Part shown: in pieces, positions 50,995 through 60,982 of the stretch
Position numbering within the stretch: position 1 is the first letter of the stretch
Layout of the letters: every line of letters starts with the position of its first letter
Assembly (NCBI RefSeq): GCF_013266695.1
Contig: NZ_JABRXF010000002.1
Coordinates: forward strand, 62,001-126,000
DNA from: Hongsoonwoonella zoysiae
Lineage (GTDB): Bacteria; Pseudomonadota; Alphaproteobacteria; Rhizobiales; Stappiaceae
Length of the DNA: 64,000 bases
Direction of reading: 5' to 3'
The notes under the pieces: generated by a model
What the model saw: only the letters and a program-made list of their open reading frames with translations
Databases searched by the model: none
What the model was told of the DNA's origin: nothing
Made by a program: the position numbers and the translations under genes

Positions 50995-52212
50995 ATGAAA
51001 CAAGATGTCTTAACGCCGGTTACGGCCCGGCGTCCGTCAATTGCCATCCTCGTTGCCATTTCGGCCGTCAACCCATTGGCAATGAACATTTATCTTCCGT
51101 CGATGCCCAGGCTGGTGGAGTTCTTCGGAACGACCATGAGCGAAGTGCAGCTTACGCTATCGCTTTATCTTGCGGCCGTGGCTTTGGCGCAGATCGCCAT
51201 AGGGCCGCTGTCCGATCGCTTCGGACGGCGGCCGGTGCTGTTGTGGGGGCTCGGCATTTTTCTTGCCGGATCGATGATTTGCGTGTTCGCACAGTCGATT
51301 TCGGTTTTCCTCGTCGGGCGCATCCTGCAGGCGGCAGGCGGATGTGCGGGCATCGTGCTTGGACGGGCCATCGTACGCGACCTTTTCGACCGCAGACAGG
51401 CGGCAAGCATGATCGGCTATGTGACGATGGGCATGGCGGTCGCGCCGATGGTCGGTCCTGCCATCGGCGGCGTGCTCGACCAGGCGTTCGGCGTTGTGGC
51501 GATTTCGATCTTCGTGATCGCCATCGGCCTGGCCGTTATGCTTGCCGCTTTCGTCAACCTGCATGAGACGAACCACTACAAAATGTCCGGCGGCGTCGGC
51601 GAATTGTTCAGGAACTTCGGCACACTTATGACGCTTCCCGCGTTTTGGGCCTATGCGCTCACCGCCGCGTTTACGTCGATAACGTTTTTCGCGTTCCTTG
51701 GCGGCGGTCCGTTCATTGCCTCGGAACTGCTTGACATGTCGCCGTCGGAATACGGGCTCTATTTCATGCTCGTCGCGGCCGGTTATATCGTCGGCAACTG
51801 GGTTTCGGGCCGCCATGCCTCGAGCGCCGGCGTGCTGAAAATGATCACCGCCGGCAACCTGCTCCTGCTGGCGGCAATCGCTGCAATCGCCGTATTCTTC
51901 GCGGCGGGATACATACATCCGCTTTCTCTGTTCGGGCCGATCTTTTTTGTCGGAATCGCGAACGGCATCTGCCTGCCGAGTTCGATCGCGGGTGCCGTGA
52001 GTGTGCGTCCGGATCTTGCCGGGGCGGCATCGGGTCTGGCGGGGAGCATGCAGATCGGGTTCGGGGCGATCGCATCGGCGCTCGTGGGGTGGTTGCTTTC
52101 AGGTGTCTTGTGGCCAGGCACGATCTGGCCCCTCGTGCTTGTCATGGTGCTTGCCTGCGTTGCAACGCTGATCTCCGGTTTCGCGACGAAGATCACCGAT
52201 CCGGACGGCTGA
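50995..52212 (+). CDS. Bcr/CflA family multidrug efflux MFS transporter
   Basis: A 405-residue major facilitator with about twelve membrane segments. AVNPLAMNIYLPSMPRLVEF near the N-terminus, GPLSDRFGRRPVLLWGLGIF (the MFS motif A loop) and QAAGGCAGIVLGRAIVRDLF (motif C-like) are typical of Bcr/CflA drug exporters of the DHA1 group. Length is normal. It reads toward the multicopper oxidase gene, from which it is separated by a hairpin and 86 bp. Confidence 0.92.
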   Translation: MKQDVLTPVTARRPSIAILVAISAVNPLAMNIYLPSMPRLVEFFGTTMSEVQLTLSLYLAAVALAQIAIGPLSDRFGRRPVLLWGLGIFLAGSMICVFAQSISVFLVGRILQAAGGCAGIVLGRAIVRDLFDRRQAASMIGYVTMGMAVAPMVGPAIGGVLDQAFGVVAISIFVIAIGLAVMLAAFVNLHETNHYKMSGGVGELFRNFGTLMTLPAFWAYALTAAFTSITFFAFLGGGPFIASELLDMSPSEYGLYFMLVAAGYIVGNWVSGRHASSAGVLKMITAGNLLLLAAIAAIAVFFAAGYIHPLSLFGPIFFVGIANGICLPSSIAGAVSVRPDLAGAASGLAGSMQIGFGAIASALVGWLLSGVLWPGTIWPLVLVMVLACVATLISGFATKITDPDG

Positions 52213-52229
52213 AGACGTGGCGTCCGGAT
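52199..52229 (+). terminator. inverted repeat spanning the MFS stop codon
   Basis: ATCCGGACG (52199-52207) and CGTCCGGAT (52221-52229) form a 9-bp stem around a 13-base loop that contains the stop codon. No T-run follows; it may protect the 3' end of the mRNA or act as a weak terminator. Confidence 0.45.
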
Positions 52230-52298
52230 GTGCCGTCGTTTCGCCGGATTGGTCGTGATAGGGTTTCGGTCAGCGAGAAAAATTGCGGTATCTGACAT

Positions 52299-53723
52299 AT
52301 GCCCAACAGACGAGTTTATTCCCCCACCCGCCGCGATCTCCTGAAGGGAGGGGCAGCGCTTTGGACGTTGTCCTGCCTGCCGAACGGCGTGATGGCGGCC
52401 GACGATGGACCGCTGACGATCGAAGCGCGGGAAGGCACCGCGGAACTTTGGGAAGAAGGCGGACCGAAGGCCGATATCTGGGGATACGAGGGCAGGGTGC
52501 CCGGCCCGGTGATCTGGGTTCGCCAGGGCGAGACGCTGCCCGTGCGTTTCGTGAACCGGCTTAAGCAGCCTTCGACGATCCATTGGCATGGTATTCGCCT
52601 TGATAACGCATATGACGGCGTGGCGGGACTGACGCAGGAAGCCGTCGAGCCGGGCCAAAGTTTCGACTACCGTATCAAGGCGCCGGATGCCGGCACCTTC
52701 TGGTATCACCCGCATAACCGCTCGTGGGAGCAACTGGCGCGCGGGCTTTACGGCGTGCTTATCGTGGAAGAGGCGGGGGCGAAAGCCTATGACCGCGAAC
52801 TTCTGTTCGTCTTCGACGACTGGCGACTGAACGAAGAACGACAGATCGACGAGGCAAGCTTTGGAAACCTTCATGACTGGAGCCATGCGGGGCGCCTCGG
52901 CAATGTGCTGACGACGAACGGCCTGCCGTATTTCAAGGAGCGTGCGCGACCCGGCGAACGGCTTCGTGTGCGGGTTGTCAACACGGCGAATGCGCGGGTG
53001 CTTTCCTTCCGCTTCTCAAGGCTGAAGCCACAGGTTATCGCCCTCGATGGGCAGCCGGTGGCGCCGTATGAGTTGGAAGCAGACACTCTGGTGATTGCGC
53101 CGTCCCAGCGCGCCGATCTGATCGTGGACGTTCCCTCAAATCCCGGCGTGTTCAAGGTTGAAGAAGTTTCCGGCGCGCCTTTTTCTGCCGGTGAAATCGT
53201 CGCCGAAGGGGCGGCCATCACACGCGATAAGCCCTTGCCGGGGGATATCTCGCTTTCTCCAAACCCGCTCAACCGGTCACTTTCGTTCGACGACGCGCTT
53301 GCTGTCGATCTGTTGATGCAGGGCGGCGCGATGGGCGGATTACGCGAAGCGAGCCTCAACGGAGAAACAAAGGACCTGAGGTCCCTTGCGCAGGAAGGCA
53401 AGGTCTGGGCGTTCAACGGTATCGTGGGCTCGCACCATGACCAGGCCCTTTTTTCGGTCGCGCGCGGGCGCACGATACGGATGCCCATAATCAACGACAC
53501 CAGCTTTCCGCATGCCATGCATATTCACGGCCACCACTTCAAGGTGCTGTCGCGTAATGGCGTGAAACCGGCTCGCGAAATCTGGCACGACACCGTGCTG
53601 ACGGAGCCGGGAGAGAAGGTGGAGGTTGCTTTCGTCGCGGATAATCCCGGCAAATGGATGATCCACTGTCACATGCTGGAGCATCAGGCAGCCGGCATGA
53701 CGGCCCGGTTCGAAGTGGCATAA
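52299..53723 (+). CDS. Tat-exported multicopper oxidase
   Basis: A 474-residue periplasmic oxidase. The twin-arginine signal is TRRDLLKGGAALWTLSC. Three cupredoxin domains are implied by the four copper motifs: TIHWHGIRLD, FWYHPHNRS, HAMHIHGHHF and WMIHCHMLEHQAAGM, the last supplying the type 1 Cys and an axial Met. It resembles CueO-like cuprous oxidases and other laccase-type enzymes but lacks a long Met-rich insert. It may detoxify copper or oxidise phenolics; no copper regulator is adjacent. Confidence 0.92.
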   Translation: MPNRRVYSPTRRDLLKGGAALWTLSCLPNGVMAADDGPLTIEAREGTAELWEEGGPKADIWGYEGRVPGPVIWVRQGETLPVRFVNRLKQPSTIHWHGIRLDNAYDGVAGLTQEAVEPGQSFDYRIKAPDAGTFWYHPHNRSWEQLARGLYGVLIVEEAGAKAYDRELLFVFDDWRLNEERQIDEASFGNLHDWSHAGRLGNVLTTNGLPYFKERARPGERLRVRVVNTANARVLSFRFSRLKPQVIALDGQPVAPYELEADTLVIAPSQRADLIVDVPSNPGVFKVEEVSGAPFSAGEIVAEGAAITRDKPLPGDISLSPNPLNRSLSFDDALAVDLLMQGGAMGGLREASLNGETKDLRSLAQEGKVWAFNGIVGSHHDQALFSVARGRTIRMPIINDTSFPHAMHIHGHHFKVLSRNGVKPAREIWHDTVLTEPGEKVEVAFVADNPGKWMIHCHMLEHQAAGMTARFEVA

Positions 53724-53767
53724 GATTATCAAAATAAGGCGGATGGATTCATGATGGTGGAGACGGC

Positions 53768-54049
53768 ATGAACAGGCAGGAGCGCCGCGCGCAACGCGCC
53801 GAGGGCAATCTCGACACCAAGGGCTTTCTCGATGTCGCGGGAAAGTTCATCGACGTCGCGAACCGCGAGAACCGGAAGATCCCGGCGACAGACTTGCAGA
53901 TGGCATTTCTCTGGGCGGCGGCGCGCTACAACGCCCATGTCGCCAAGGCGGTGCTCGAGGTGGAAAATCACGAGGAGTTCGTCGAGGAGATGGTGAAGCA
54001 ATATACGGAGATGCTGCGCCAGCATCTCGCCGATCCGGAACTCGGGTAA
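53768..54049 (+). CDS. DUF3144-like small protein
   Basis: A 93-residue soluble protein. GKFIDVANRENRKIPATDLQ followed by MAFLWAAARYNAHVAKAVLE matches, as I recall it, the DUF3144 pattern (FI..AN....., AAARYNA). The tail is acidic and helical (EFVEEMVKQYTEMLRQHL). GGAGA precedes the ATG. It starts 44 bp after the multicopper oxidase and may share its transcript. Function unknown; the family assignment is moderately sure. Confidence 0.68.
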   Translation: MNRQERRAQRAEGNLDTKGFLDVAGKFIDVANRENRKIPATDLQMAFLWAAARYNAHVAKAVLEVENHEEFVEEMVKQYTEMLRQHLADPELG

Positions 54050-54087
54050 GGGCGGCAGGCAAAGGCCCATATAAGTGGAAGCGACTT

Positions 54088-54151
54088 CACCCTCACCCGG
54101 CCCGATCCGCGCCGGCCTCTCCCTTGAAGGGAGAAGGCCAGGGTGAGGGTG
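54088..54151. repeat. nested palindromic intergenic repeat
   Basis: CACCCTCACCC (54088-54098) pairs with GGGTGAGGGTG (54141-54151), and CTCCCT/AGGGAG (54119-54124 with 54128-54133) forms an inner hairpin. The CCCTCACCC ... GGGAGA ... GGGTGAGGG design is a common dispersed proteobacterial repeat. Located between convergent genes, it may also stop transcription. Confidence 0.8.
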
Positions 54152-54161
54152 GCGCGGTTGG

Positions 54162-54629
54162 CTAAAGCCGCTTTTCGACCGCGTAGTTGTGGATGGGAAC
54201 GCCTTCGACCTCAAATTCTCGGCGGGCGGTTTTAGTGAATCCCTTTTTCAGAAAAAAGCGAAGCGCGGCTTCGCTCGCCTCCGCATAAAGGCGTATGAAG
54301 CCGAGGTCGCGGGCCTTTTCTTCCAGACGATCGTAAAGTGTCGAGACGGCGCCAGTGCCGGCCGCTTCAGGAGCGGCATAAAGGAAATGGATATGGCCGT
54401 CGGGTTCAAGGTCGGCAAATGCGACGGCCTGATCGTCTTTGTCGGTTGCGACCAGCGCAATGCGCCCGTCGCCCATCAATTCCGCGAAACGCTTCGGCGT
54501 GGGCGCGAGAGCCGCCCAGGCGCGCAGCTGATCGGGCGAATAATACCGCGCGCCGATTACCAATACCGCTGCCTTGTAGATATCGCTCAGACGCGAAGCG
54601 TCATCAGGCCTGTAGCGCCTTACGGGCAT
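54162..54629 (-). CDS. GNAT family N-acetyltransferase
   Basis: A 155-residue acyltransferase of the GNAT fold. VRRYRPDDASRLSDIYKAAV begins the domain, AFADLEPDGHIHFLYAAPEA and GTGAVSTLYDRLEEKARDLG form the acetyl-CoA pyrophosphate loop (the usual Q/R-x-x-G-x-G/A is modified to AGTGAVS), and AALRFFLKKGFTKTARREFE completes the motif set. It lies 7 bp downstream of parC on the same strand. The substrate is unknown. Confidence 0.9.
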   Translation of the reverse strand: MPVRRYRPDDASRLSDIYKAAVLVIGARYYSPDQLRAWAALAPTPKRFAELMGDGRIALVATDKDDQAVAFADLEPDGHIHFLYAAPEAAGTGAVSTLYDRLEEKARDLGFIRLYAEASEAALRFFLKKGFTKTARREFEVEGVPIHNYAVEKRL

Positions 54630-54636
54630 TTCGCCC

Positions 54637-56886
54637 TCAAAGCGTCCGCCGGCCGAACATGTTGGACCTTGGGAAGCCGGTTGGCGGCAGGCGGCCCGCT
54701 TGTGCGCGATCTCCGCGCCAGTCCGTCAGTTCATCCAGTGAGCGGGTGAAGCTCCTGCCGGAGGAATCGATCCAGGTGAGGCCTTCTTCGGCCTTGAAGA
54801 CGACGGCATCCGAAATTTCGCCATCACGATAGCGCTGGAGCCTTACGCCACGCCCGCGCGACATCTCCGCGATCTGCGCCAGCGGGAAAACCAGAAGCTT
54901 GCGGTTCTGCCCGATCACCGCGACATGATCGCCATCGGCGGCAACGCAGATCTTGGCTTCCGCCGGGCTGGAGACATTCAGCACCTGCTTGCCCTTGCGG
55001 GTATTGGCGACCACATCGGATTCCGAAACGATGAAGCCGCGCGCCTCCGACGAGGCGACGAGAAGCTTGCGTCCAGGCTTGTGGACGAAGCATTCGACGA
55101 CGTCCTGGCCTTCCTCCATGTCGACCATAAGGCGGATCGGCTCGCCGTGTCCGCGCCCGCCCGGCAGACGGTCGGCGGCGATCGTGAAAACCTTGCCGCC
55201 AGTGGAGAAGACGAGGATCTTGTCCGTCGTCTCGGCGAAGAAGGAAATCTTGAGTTTGTCGCCCTGCTTGAAGGCAAGGCTCGACAAATCCGCCTGATGA
55301 CCCTTGAGCGCGCGGATCCACCCTTTTTCGGAAACGATGACGGTGATCGGTTCCTTCTCGATCATCGCCTGCTGGATGTCGCCAAGATCATGGTCAGGTG
55401 CTTCCGTCAGGTCGGTATGGCGGCGGCCAAGCTCGGTCTCCGGCCCGAAGGCCTTGCCGATTTCGGCCACTTCCTTGCTGATCCGCGTCCATTGGCGCTG
55501 GTCGGAGCCGAGCAGCTTGACAAGCTCGTCCCGCTCTGCGGTGAGCTTTGCGTGCTCCTTGCGAATTTCCATTTCCTCAAGCTTGCGCAGACTTCTCAAG
55601 CGCATGTTGAGGATCGCTTCCGCCTGAACGTCGGTCAGCTTGAAGGTACGGATAAGCTCGGCCTTCGGCTCGTCCTCCTCGCGGATGATGCGGATCACCT
55701 CGTCGAGGTTCAGATATGCGATCAGATAGCCTTCCAGGACCTCCAGGCGATGTTCGATCTGGGCCAATCGATGCTCGGAGCGGCGGACAAGAACTTCCTT
55801 GCGGTGCTCCAGCCATTCCTGCAGCGCGCGCTTCAGGCCCATTACCGTTGGCACTCGCCCGCGCGACAGCACGTTCATGTTGAGCGGGAAGCGGTTTTCA
55901 AGGTCGGTGAGCTTGAAAAGCGACTCCATCATCAAGGCCGGGTCGACGTTTTTGGAGCGGGGCACGAGAACGACGCGCACGTCCTCCGCAGATTCATCGC
56001 GAATATCGTCGAGAAGCGGCAGTTTACGGGCCTGAAGCAATTCGGCGATCTTCTCGATCAGCCGCGATTTCTGCACCTGGTAGGGGATTTCAGTGACGAC
56101 GATCTGCCAGGTGCCGCGGCCAAGATCCTCCACCTCCCAGCGCGCGCGGACACGGAAACCGCCACGGCCCGTCTCGTAAGCCTCAAGCAGGCTTGCCTGA
56201 TCGGCGACGAGAAGGCCGCCTGTCGGGAAATCCGGCCCCTTCACGAACTGCAGAAGTTCGGAGGTCTCCGCCTTTGGGTTCTTGATGAGGTGAAGGGCGG
56301 CTTCGCAAAGTTCCGCAGCGTTGTGCGGCGGAATCGAGGTTGCCATGCCGACCGCGATGCCCGACGAACCGTTGGCGAGCAGATTCGGGAAGCCGGCGGG
56401 AAGGACGATCGGTTCTTTCTCTTCGCCGTCGTAGGTTTCGCGGAAATCGACTGCGTTTTCGTCAAGACCGTCAAGCAGGCGTTTGGCGACGTCGGTCAGC
56501 CGCGCTTCGGTGTAGCGCATGGCGGCGGCATTATCGCCGTCGATATTGCCGAAGTTGCCCTGACCGTCGACCAACGGGTAACGCTGCGCGAAATCCTGCG
56601 CAAGTCGGACAAGCGCGTCATAGACGGCCTGATCGCCATGAGGATGATATTTACCGATGACGTCGCCGACGACGCGCGCGCACTTCTTGAACCCTGCGCC
56701 CGGGTCGAGCCGCAAGAGACGCATGGCGTAAAGCAGGCGGCGGTGAACCGGCTTCAACCCGTCGCGCACATCCGGCAGCGCGCGGTGCATGATCGTCGAC
56801 AAGGCGTAGGAGAGGTAACGCTCCTCCAACGCCTCGCGCAGGTTGATCGGTTCGACGCCACCGGGCGGAATCAGCTCGTTTCCCAT
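54637..56886 (-). CDS. parC: DNA topoisomerase IV subunit A
   Basis: A 749-residue subunit of topoisomerase IV, which decatenates chromosomes. [40 protein letters not shown], the active-site Tyr125 in MRYTEARL and [10 protein letters not shown] are diagnostic; a six-bladed C-terminal beta-pinwheel is present but short. At the quinolone-determining position equivalent to E. coli ParC Ser80, this protein has Gln86, as I recall for other Rhizobiales. It is the first gene of the conserved minus-strand block ending in rsh, with recO upstream. Confidence 0.95.
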   Translation of the reverse strand: MGNELIPPGGVEPINLREALEERYLSYALSTIMHRALPDVRDGLKPVHRRLLYAMRLLRLDPGAGFKKCARVVGDVIGKYHPHGDQAVYDALVRLAQDFAQRYPLVDGQGNFGNIDGDNAAAMRYTEARLTDVAKRLLDGLDENAVDFRETYDGEEKEPIVLPAGFPNLLANGSSGIAVGMATSIPPHNAAELCEAALHLIKNPKAETSELLQFVKGPDFPTGGLLVADQASLLEAYETGRGGFRVRARWEVEDLGRGTWQIVVTEIPYQVQKSRLIEKIAELLQARKLPLLDDIRDESAEDVRVVLVPRSKNVDPALMMESLFKLTDLENRFPLNMNVLSRGRVPTVMGLKRALQEWLEHRKEVLVRRSEHRLAQIEHRLEVLEGYLIAYLNLDEVIRIIREEDEPKAELIRTFKLTDVQAEAILNMRLRSLRKLEEMEIRKEHAKLTAERDELVKLLGSDQRQWTRISKEVAEIGKAFGPETELGRRHTDLTEAPDHDLGDIQQAMIEKEPITVIVSEKGWIRALKGHQADLSSLAFKQGDKLKISFFAETTDKILVFSTGGKVFTIAADRLPGGRGHGEPIRLMVDMEEGQDVVECFVHKPGRKLLVASSEARGFIVSESDVVANTRKGKQVLNVSSPAEAKICVAADGDHVAVIGQNRKLLVFPLAQIAEMSRGRGVRLQRYRDGEISDAVVFKAEEGLTWIDSSGRSFTRSLDELTDWRGDRAQAGRLPPTGFPRSNMFGRRTL

Positions 56887-56984
56887 ATGTTCCAGTTAAC
56901 CGCATTGCCACGGCGAATCAATTCGTCAGGGTTGGCCTTTGCACAAGTTTTCGCGGAATTCCGCCAATTCCGGCTGGGAAGCGG

Positions 56985-57722
56985 TCAGGTCGCGTCACGC
57001 AGGACCGCCTGAATGAAACCGTCGCGCGCGGGTGAGGGTTCAATCCCGCGCGGTTCCCACACGTGACGGTGCAGGAAAAAGCCGGTGAGGCGGAATGCAG
57101 CCTCCAGCGAGGCGGTATCGGCGGAGCGGGGAACCCCTTCCTCGCCTTCGCGCAAGAAAGCGGGCAGCGTCAGAAGCTTGTCGTGGTAGGGGCGCCCGGC
57201 CTCCAGGCTGACGGCCCGGCCCGATTTCGGTGAAACGTAGATGAGATCGGCCTTGGTGCCGGTTGCGGCACAGCGCGAAAGATCGAGGCCGAAGCCAAGC
57301 TCGTTCAGCATCTGCAATTCAAGGCGCACGACAAGCGCGCCGACGATTTCCGGCGTGTCGGCATGTTCGAGGATAACCTCGAGCGCGTCGAAAAGGGCGG
57401 GGTGGGGATCGCGCTCCGGCAGAAGGCGCAGAAGTGCTGCTACGGCCTGAATGCCGTAGGTCCCTTCGGCCGATTGCATCAGCGATGCCGCGCGAAGGTG
57501 TGACGGCTCCACGGTGAAATTGCCGAGATGACCGTCAAGGCGCGCGCGCCAGACAAGACCGACCTCGTTGCCAGGCTGAAGTGTGGCCTGATGACGGCGG
57601 CTGCGCCCGCCACGGACGAGGCCGAGATGCCTACCCCGGTCTCGCGTCATCACCTCGGCGATGACATCATGCTCTCCATGGCGGCGGCAGCCGAGAATGA
57701 TGCCTTGCCCCGTCCACTCCAT
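56985..57722 (-). CDS. recO: DNA repair protein RecO
   Basis: A 245-residue recombination mediator that loads RecA onto SSB-coated DNA in the RecFOR pathway. An OB-fold N-terminus ([20 protein letters not shown]) and ARGGRSRR-like basic residues ([20 protein letters not shown]) are followed by [20 protein letters not shown], the RecO zinc/helical domain signature. Length is typical of alphaproteobacterial RecO. It lies downstream of era, separated by a rhizobial palindrome. Confidence 0.93.
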   Translation of the reverse strand: MEWTGQGIILGCRRHGEHDVIAEVMTRDRGRHLGLVRGGRSRRHQATLQPGNEVGLVWRARLDGHLGNFTVEPSHLRAASLMQSAEGTYGIQAVAALLRLLPERDPHPALFDALEVILEHADTPEIVGALVVRLELQMLNELGFGLDLSRCAATGTKADLIYVSPKSGRAVSLEAGRPYHDKLLTLPAFLREGEEGVPRSADTASLEAAFRLTGFFLHRHVWEPRGIEPSPARDGFIQAVLRDAT

Positions 57723-57743
57723 GACATGCCCTCAGACCAACCC

Positions 57744-57834
57744 GCGTTCAGGTGGAGCCACCTGAACGCCGAAAAGTTGATCGCGTTCAAAATCCTGGAG
57801 CATCTTGTCCGCCTTCATTCGAACGCAGGATGTT
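57744..57834. repeat. rhizobial palindromic intergenic element
   Basis: GCGTTCAGGTGG (57744-57755) and CCACCTGAACGC (57758-57769) are perfect 12-base inverted arms around AG, and are followed by GAAAAGTTGATCGCGTTC and CCTGGAGCATCTTG. Palindromes of this kind followed by such sequence are common dispersed elements between genes in Rhizobiales. It separates era from recO. Confidence 0.8.
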
Positions 57835-58785
57835 CTAGTGGGGAAACTCCAGCCCCATCTCGCGGTAGCGTTCCGGATCGTCGGCCCAGTTTCCACGCAC
57901 CTTCACGAAAAGGAAAAGATGGACCGGCTGCTCCAGCATTTGTGAGATTTCCTCGCGTGCGGCCTGGGAGATCGCCTTGATCGTCTGCCCGCGCTTGCCG
58001 AGAACGATGCTCTTCTGGCTGTCGCGTTCCACGAAGATGGTCTGTTCGATCCTGACCGAGCCATCTTTGCGCTCCTGCCAGCTTTCCGTCTCCACCGTGG
58101 AGATATAGGGCAACTCCTCGTGCAGCCGCAGGAAAAGCTTCTCACGGGTGACTTCTGCGGCAAGCATGCGCAAGGGAAGGTCGGACGCCTGGTCCTCAGG
58201 ATAAAGCCAGGGCCCTTCGGGGACGTTTTCGGCGAAATAGGAGACGAGATCGGAAACGCCGTCACCATTAAGTGCGGAGACCATGAAGGTCTGCTCGAAT
58301 TGGGCGCGCGCGTTGATCAACTGTGCAAGCGCAAGCAGGCTGTCGCGCCTGACGGTATCGATCTTGTTGAGGATCAGGATCTTCTTCAGTTTGATATCGG
58401 CAAGCTTTTCGAGGATCTTCTCGTTCTGCTCGTCGAGCCCTTTGCGCGCGTCGATCAAAAGCGCCACGATGTCGGCATCTTTCGCACCGCCCCATGCGGT
58501 GTCCACCATCGCGCGGTCGAGCCTGCGCTTGGGTCGGAAAATCCCCGGCGTATCGACGAAAATGACCTGCGATGCCCCTTGCATTGAGATGCCGCGAATG
58601 ATCGCGCGGGTCGTTTGCACCTTGTGGGTGACGATGGAAACCTTTGTCCCGACAAGCTGGTTGAGAAGGGTGGATTTGCCCGCGTTCGGCGCACCGATCA
58701 GCGCGACGAAACCTGCCCTTGTCGGCCCGTCGGGGGCATCGGCATCTGCCGGCATGCCGGACGTGCCGTTATCGTGGCTAGTCAC
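57835..58785 (-). CDS. era: GTPase Era
   Basis: A 316-residue GTPase that binds 16S rRNA and assists 30S maturation. G1 is GAPNAGKSTLLNQLVG, the G2/G3 region is VQTTRAIIRGI and VDTPGIF, and G4 is NKID; a C-terminal KH domain shows ERDSQKSIVLGKRGQTIKAI. I use the GTG at 58785, which has AGGAAA 8 bases upstream and overlaps the rnc end by 8 bp; an ATG at 58755 is an alternative. The frame runs further upstream inside rnc but is not coding there. Confidence 0.94.
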   Translation of the reverse strand: MTSHDNGTSGMPADADAPDGPTRAGFVALIGAPNAGKSTLLNQLVGTKVSIVTHKVQTTRAIIRGISMQGASQVIFVDTPGIFRPKRRLDRAMVDTAWGGAKDADIVALLIDARKGLDEQNEKILEKLADIKLKKILILNKIDTVRRDSLLALAQLINARAQFEQTFMVSALNGDGVSDLVSYFAENVPEGPWLYPEDQASDLPLRMLAAEVTREKLFLRLHEELPYISTVETESWQERKDGSVRIEQTIFVERDSQKSIVLGKRGQTIKAISQAAREEISQMLEQPVHLFLFVKVRGNWADDPERYREMGLEFPH

Positions 58786-59491
58786 CGTTTTTGTTTCCTG
58801 TCCACACGCCTTCGCGCACAAGGGCGGCTTCGGCTGCGTTTTGCTCCGCGATACGCTTCGACCCGCCGGTGCCGGTGGCCGTCTCCGTTCCGTCAATATA
58901 CACGGTCACGGTGAATTCGGGCGCATGATCCGGGCCGCCCCGGCTGGTGATCTTGTAGGATGGCGGCTCCAGCCCGCGGCCCTGCGCCCACTCCTGCAGG
59001 CTTGTCTTGGCGTCGCGCAAGTGACCCGTGAATTCCGTCATGCGCTTGCGCCAGAACCTGTCGACGAAATCGGCAGCGGTTTCATATCCGCCATCGAGAT
59101 AGATGGCGGCGATCAGGGATTCGCAGACGTCGGCCAGGATCGCCGTCTTCTTGCGCCCGCCCGTTTGCGCCTCGCCGCCGCCGACGCGCAGCGCCTCGCC
59201 GATTTGCAGTTCGGACGCGACCTGCGCACAAGTCTCGCGCTTGACAAGCTGGTTCAACCGGCGGGCAAGCTCGCCTTCCTCGGCTTGCGGGAAGGCGGCA
59301 TAGAGCATCGACGCGATGGCAAGCCCCAGCACCCGGTCTCCCAGAAACTCCAGCCGCTGGTAGCTTTCCGTCGCAACACCTTCTCCCGCGACGGAGGAGG
59401 CGTGGGTGAGTGCGCGTTCCAGCAGGCCGGGATCGCGAAAGCGATAGCCTATGCGTTCCTCCAGCGCCAGGTCGGTGCGGCGGCGGCCCAT
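58778..59491 (-). CDS. rnc: ribonuclease III
   Basis: A 237-residue double-strand-specific endoribonuclease for rRNA and mRNA processing. The signature RLEFLGDRVLGLAIASML carries the catalytic acidic residues, with a second acidic site in VCESLIAAIYLDGG; a C-terminal dsRNA-binding domain follows (DAKTSLQEWAQGRG, GGSKRIAEQNAAEAAL). The ATG at 59491 (MGRRRTDLALEERIGY) is chosen: it leaves 29 bp after lepB and gives the usual length; the longer frame reads into lepB. Confidence 0.95.
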   Translation of the reverse strand: MGRRRTDLALEERIGYRFRDPGLLERALTHASSVAGEGVATESYQRLEFLGDRVLGLAIASMLYAAFPQAEEGELARRLNQLVKRETCAQVASELQIGEALRVGGGEAQTGGRKKTAILADVCESLIAAIYLDGGYETAADFVDRFWRKRMTEFTGHLRDAKTSLQEWAQGRGLEPPSYKITSRGGPDHAPEFTVTVYIDGTETATGTGGSKRIAEQNAAEAALVREGVWTGNKNGD

Positions 59492-59520
59492 TTTCTGTTT
59501 CTCCGAAGCTGTCGCGCCGG

Positions 59521-60273
59521 TCAAAGACCGCGGAAAATACGGTTCCAGCGGACAGTCCAGGGCCATTTCCAGACCATCCAGGCGGAAGCGTCCTCGTCGA
59601 TGGAAAAGAAGATGACTTCCGCGCGACCAACAAAATTCTCGAAGGGCACATAGCCGACGGCCGACAGGACCCGGCTGTCGGTGGAATTGTCGCGGTTGTC
59701 GCCCATCATGAAGAAGTGGCCGGGCGGCACTTTGTAGACGCGGGTGTTGTCCCACGTTCCGCGCTGGGTCAGGTCCAGCGTATCGTAGGTTACGCCGTTC
59801 GGAAGCGTCTCGCGATATCGGGGCACGCGGCGCACATTGCCGAAGGGATCCGTCTCGATATAGTCATCGATCCGCTCGCGTTTCACCGCTTCGCCATTGA
59901 TGTGCAGGACGCCGTCGATCATCTGGATCTCGTCGCCGGGCAGGCCGATAACGCGCTTGATGTAATCGGTGGAATTATCCTTCGGCAGTTTGAATACCGC
60001 GATGTCGCCGCGCTCGGGTTCCTCCGCCCAGATACGCCCTTCCACCGGTGCGAGGCCGTAAGGAAAGGAGTGCTTGGAATAGCCGTAGCTGTATTTGGAG
60101 ACGAACAGATAATCCCCGATGAGGAGCGTATCCATCATCGAGCCGGAGGGGATGTTGAAAGGCTGGAAGAAGAGCGTGCGGACGACGAGCGCCAGGATCA
60201 GAGCCTGCACGATCACCTTGACGGTTTCGTACAGACCGCCTTCCTTTGCCTTCTTTTCTTCGGACACGCTCAT
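59521..60273 (-). CDS. lepB: signal peptidase I
   Basis: A 250-residue membrane serine/lysine peptidase that removes signal peptides from exported proteins. One N-terminal membrane segment (VKVIVQALILALVVRTLFFQ) is followed by PSGSMMDTLLIGDYLFVSKY, with the catalytic Ser45 before Met46, DYIKRVIGLPGDEI with the catalytic Lys106, and HFFMMGDNRDNSTDSR. Asp replaces the usual Pro after SMM. The gene belongs to the conserved acpS-lepB-rnc-era run. Confidence 0.95.
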   Translation of the reverse strand: MSVSEEKKAKEGGLYETVKVIVQALILALVVRTLFFQPFNIPSGSMMDTLLIGDYLFVSKYSYGYSKHSFPYGLAPVEGRIWAEEPERGDIAVFKLPKDNSTDYIKRVIGLPGDEIQMIDGVLHINGEAVKRERIDDYIETDPFGNVRRVPRYRETLPNGVTYDTLDLTQRGTWDNTRVYKVPPGHFFMMGDNRDNSTDSRVLSAVGYVPFENFVGRAEVIFFSIDEDASAWMVWKWPWTVRWNRIFRGL

Positions 60274-60446
60274 TTCATCCTTCGTCTTTCAATTCAAGGT
60301 TCCACCATCCGCGCGGCTGGCCCCGGCGCGAAAAAGTTGTCCCAATGGCAATCAAACGTTGCGACCGGATCGAGTCTGTACCGGCCGCAGGCGTAAAATC
60401 TTCTATCGGTTCGACTGGTGCAACGCAACGAATAGCGCCGAACCAT

Positions 60447-60884
60447 TCAGTCTTTCAATCGTCGAAGCGTCTCGAGGCTCGGCCAATCAGGCGGCCAGGC
60501 AGTGATGACGACAAAGGCTTGTGCGAGCGGAAAGTCGTCCGTGATCGTCAGGTCTATCCTCGCGGAAAACCCGTCAGGTACCAATGATTCCAGACGCTTA
60601 AGCGCGCTGCCGCTGAGCTCCATGGTCGGTTTTCCCGACGGTAGGTTGACGACGCCCATTTCCCGCCAGGCGACCCCCATGCGAATTCCGGTGCCGAGCG
60701 CCTTCGAACAGGCCTCTTTCGCCGCAAACCGCTTGGCATAGGAGGCGGCGCGTTCCGCACGGCGGTCGGACTTGGCTCTTTCGATTTCGGTAAAGACCCG
60801 ATTCGTGAAGCGATCGCCGAAACGCGAAAGCGTTTTTTCGATGCGCCTGATGTCGATGAGGTCCGATCCGATGCCGACTATCAT
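60447..60884 (-). CDS. acpS: holo-[acyl-carrier-protein] synthase
   Basis: A 145-residue phosphopantetheinyl transferase that activates the acyl carrier protein for fatty acid synthesis. [19 protein letters not shown] has the Mg-binding Asp, and [20 protein letters not shown] the second acidic ligand. Length and spacing are standard. About 170 bp separate it from lepB; I see no gene or strong hairpin in that gap. Confidence 0.95.
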   Translation of the reverse strand: MIVGIGSDLIDIRRIEKTLSRFGDRFTNRVFTEIERAKSDRRAERAASYAKRFAAKEACSKALGTGIRMGVAWREMGVVNLPSGKPTMELSGSALKRLESLVPDGFSARIDLTITDDFPLAQAFVVITAWPPDWPSLETLRRLKD

Positions 60885-60982
60885 TTTGAAACCGATCCGG
60901 TTTGAGAGGCGAAATTCATATCAAAGAACAGGGTGGGCGAGGCCAGTGAACGAAAGATAAGCGCTCAGGCGCAAGCATCGCC

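Noticed and set aside
54925-57012. 695-codon open frame antisense to parC
   Set aside because: Shadow of a long high-GC gene; parC on the other strand is complete with all motifs.
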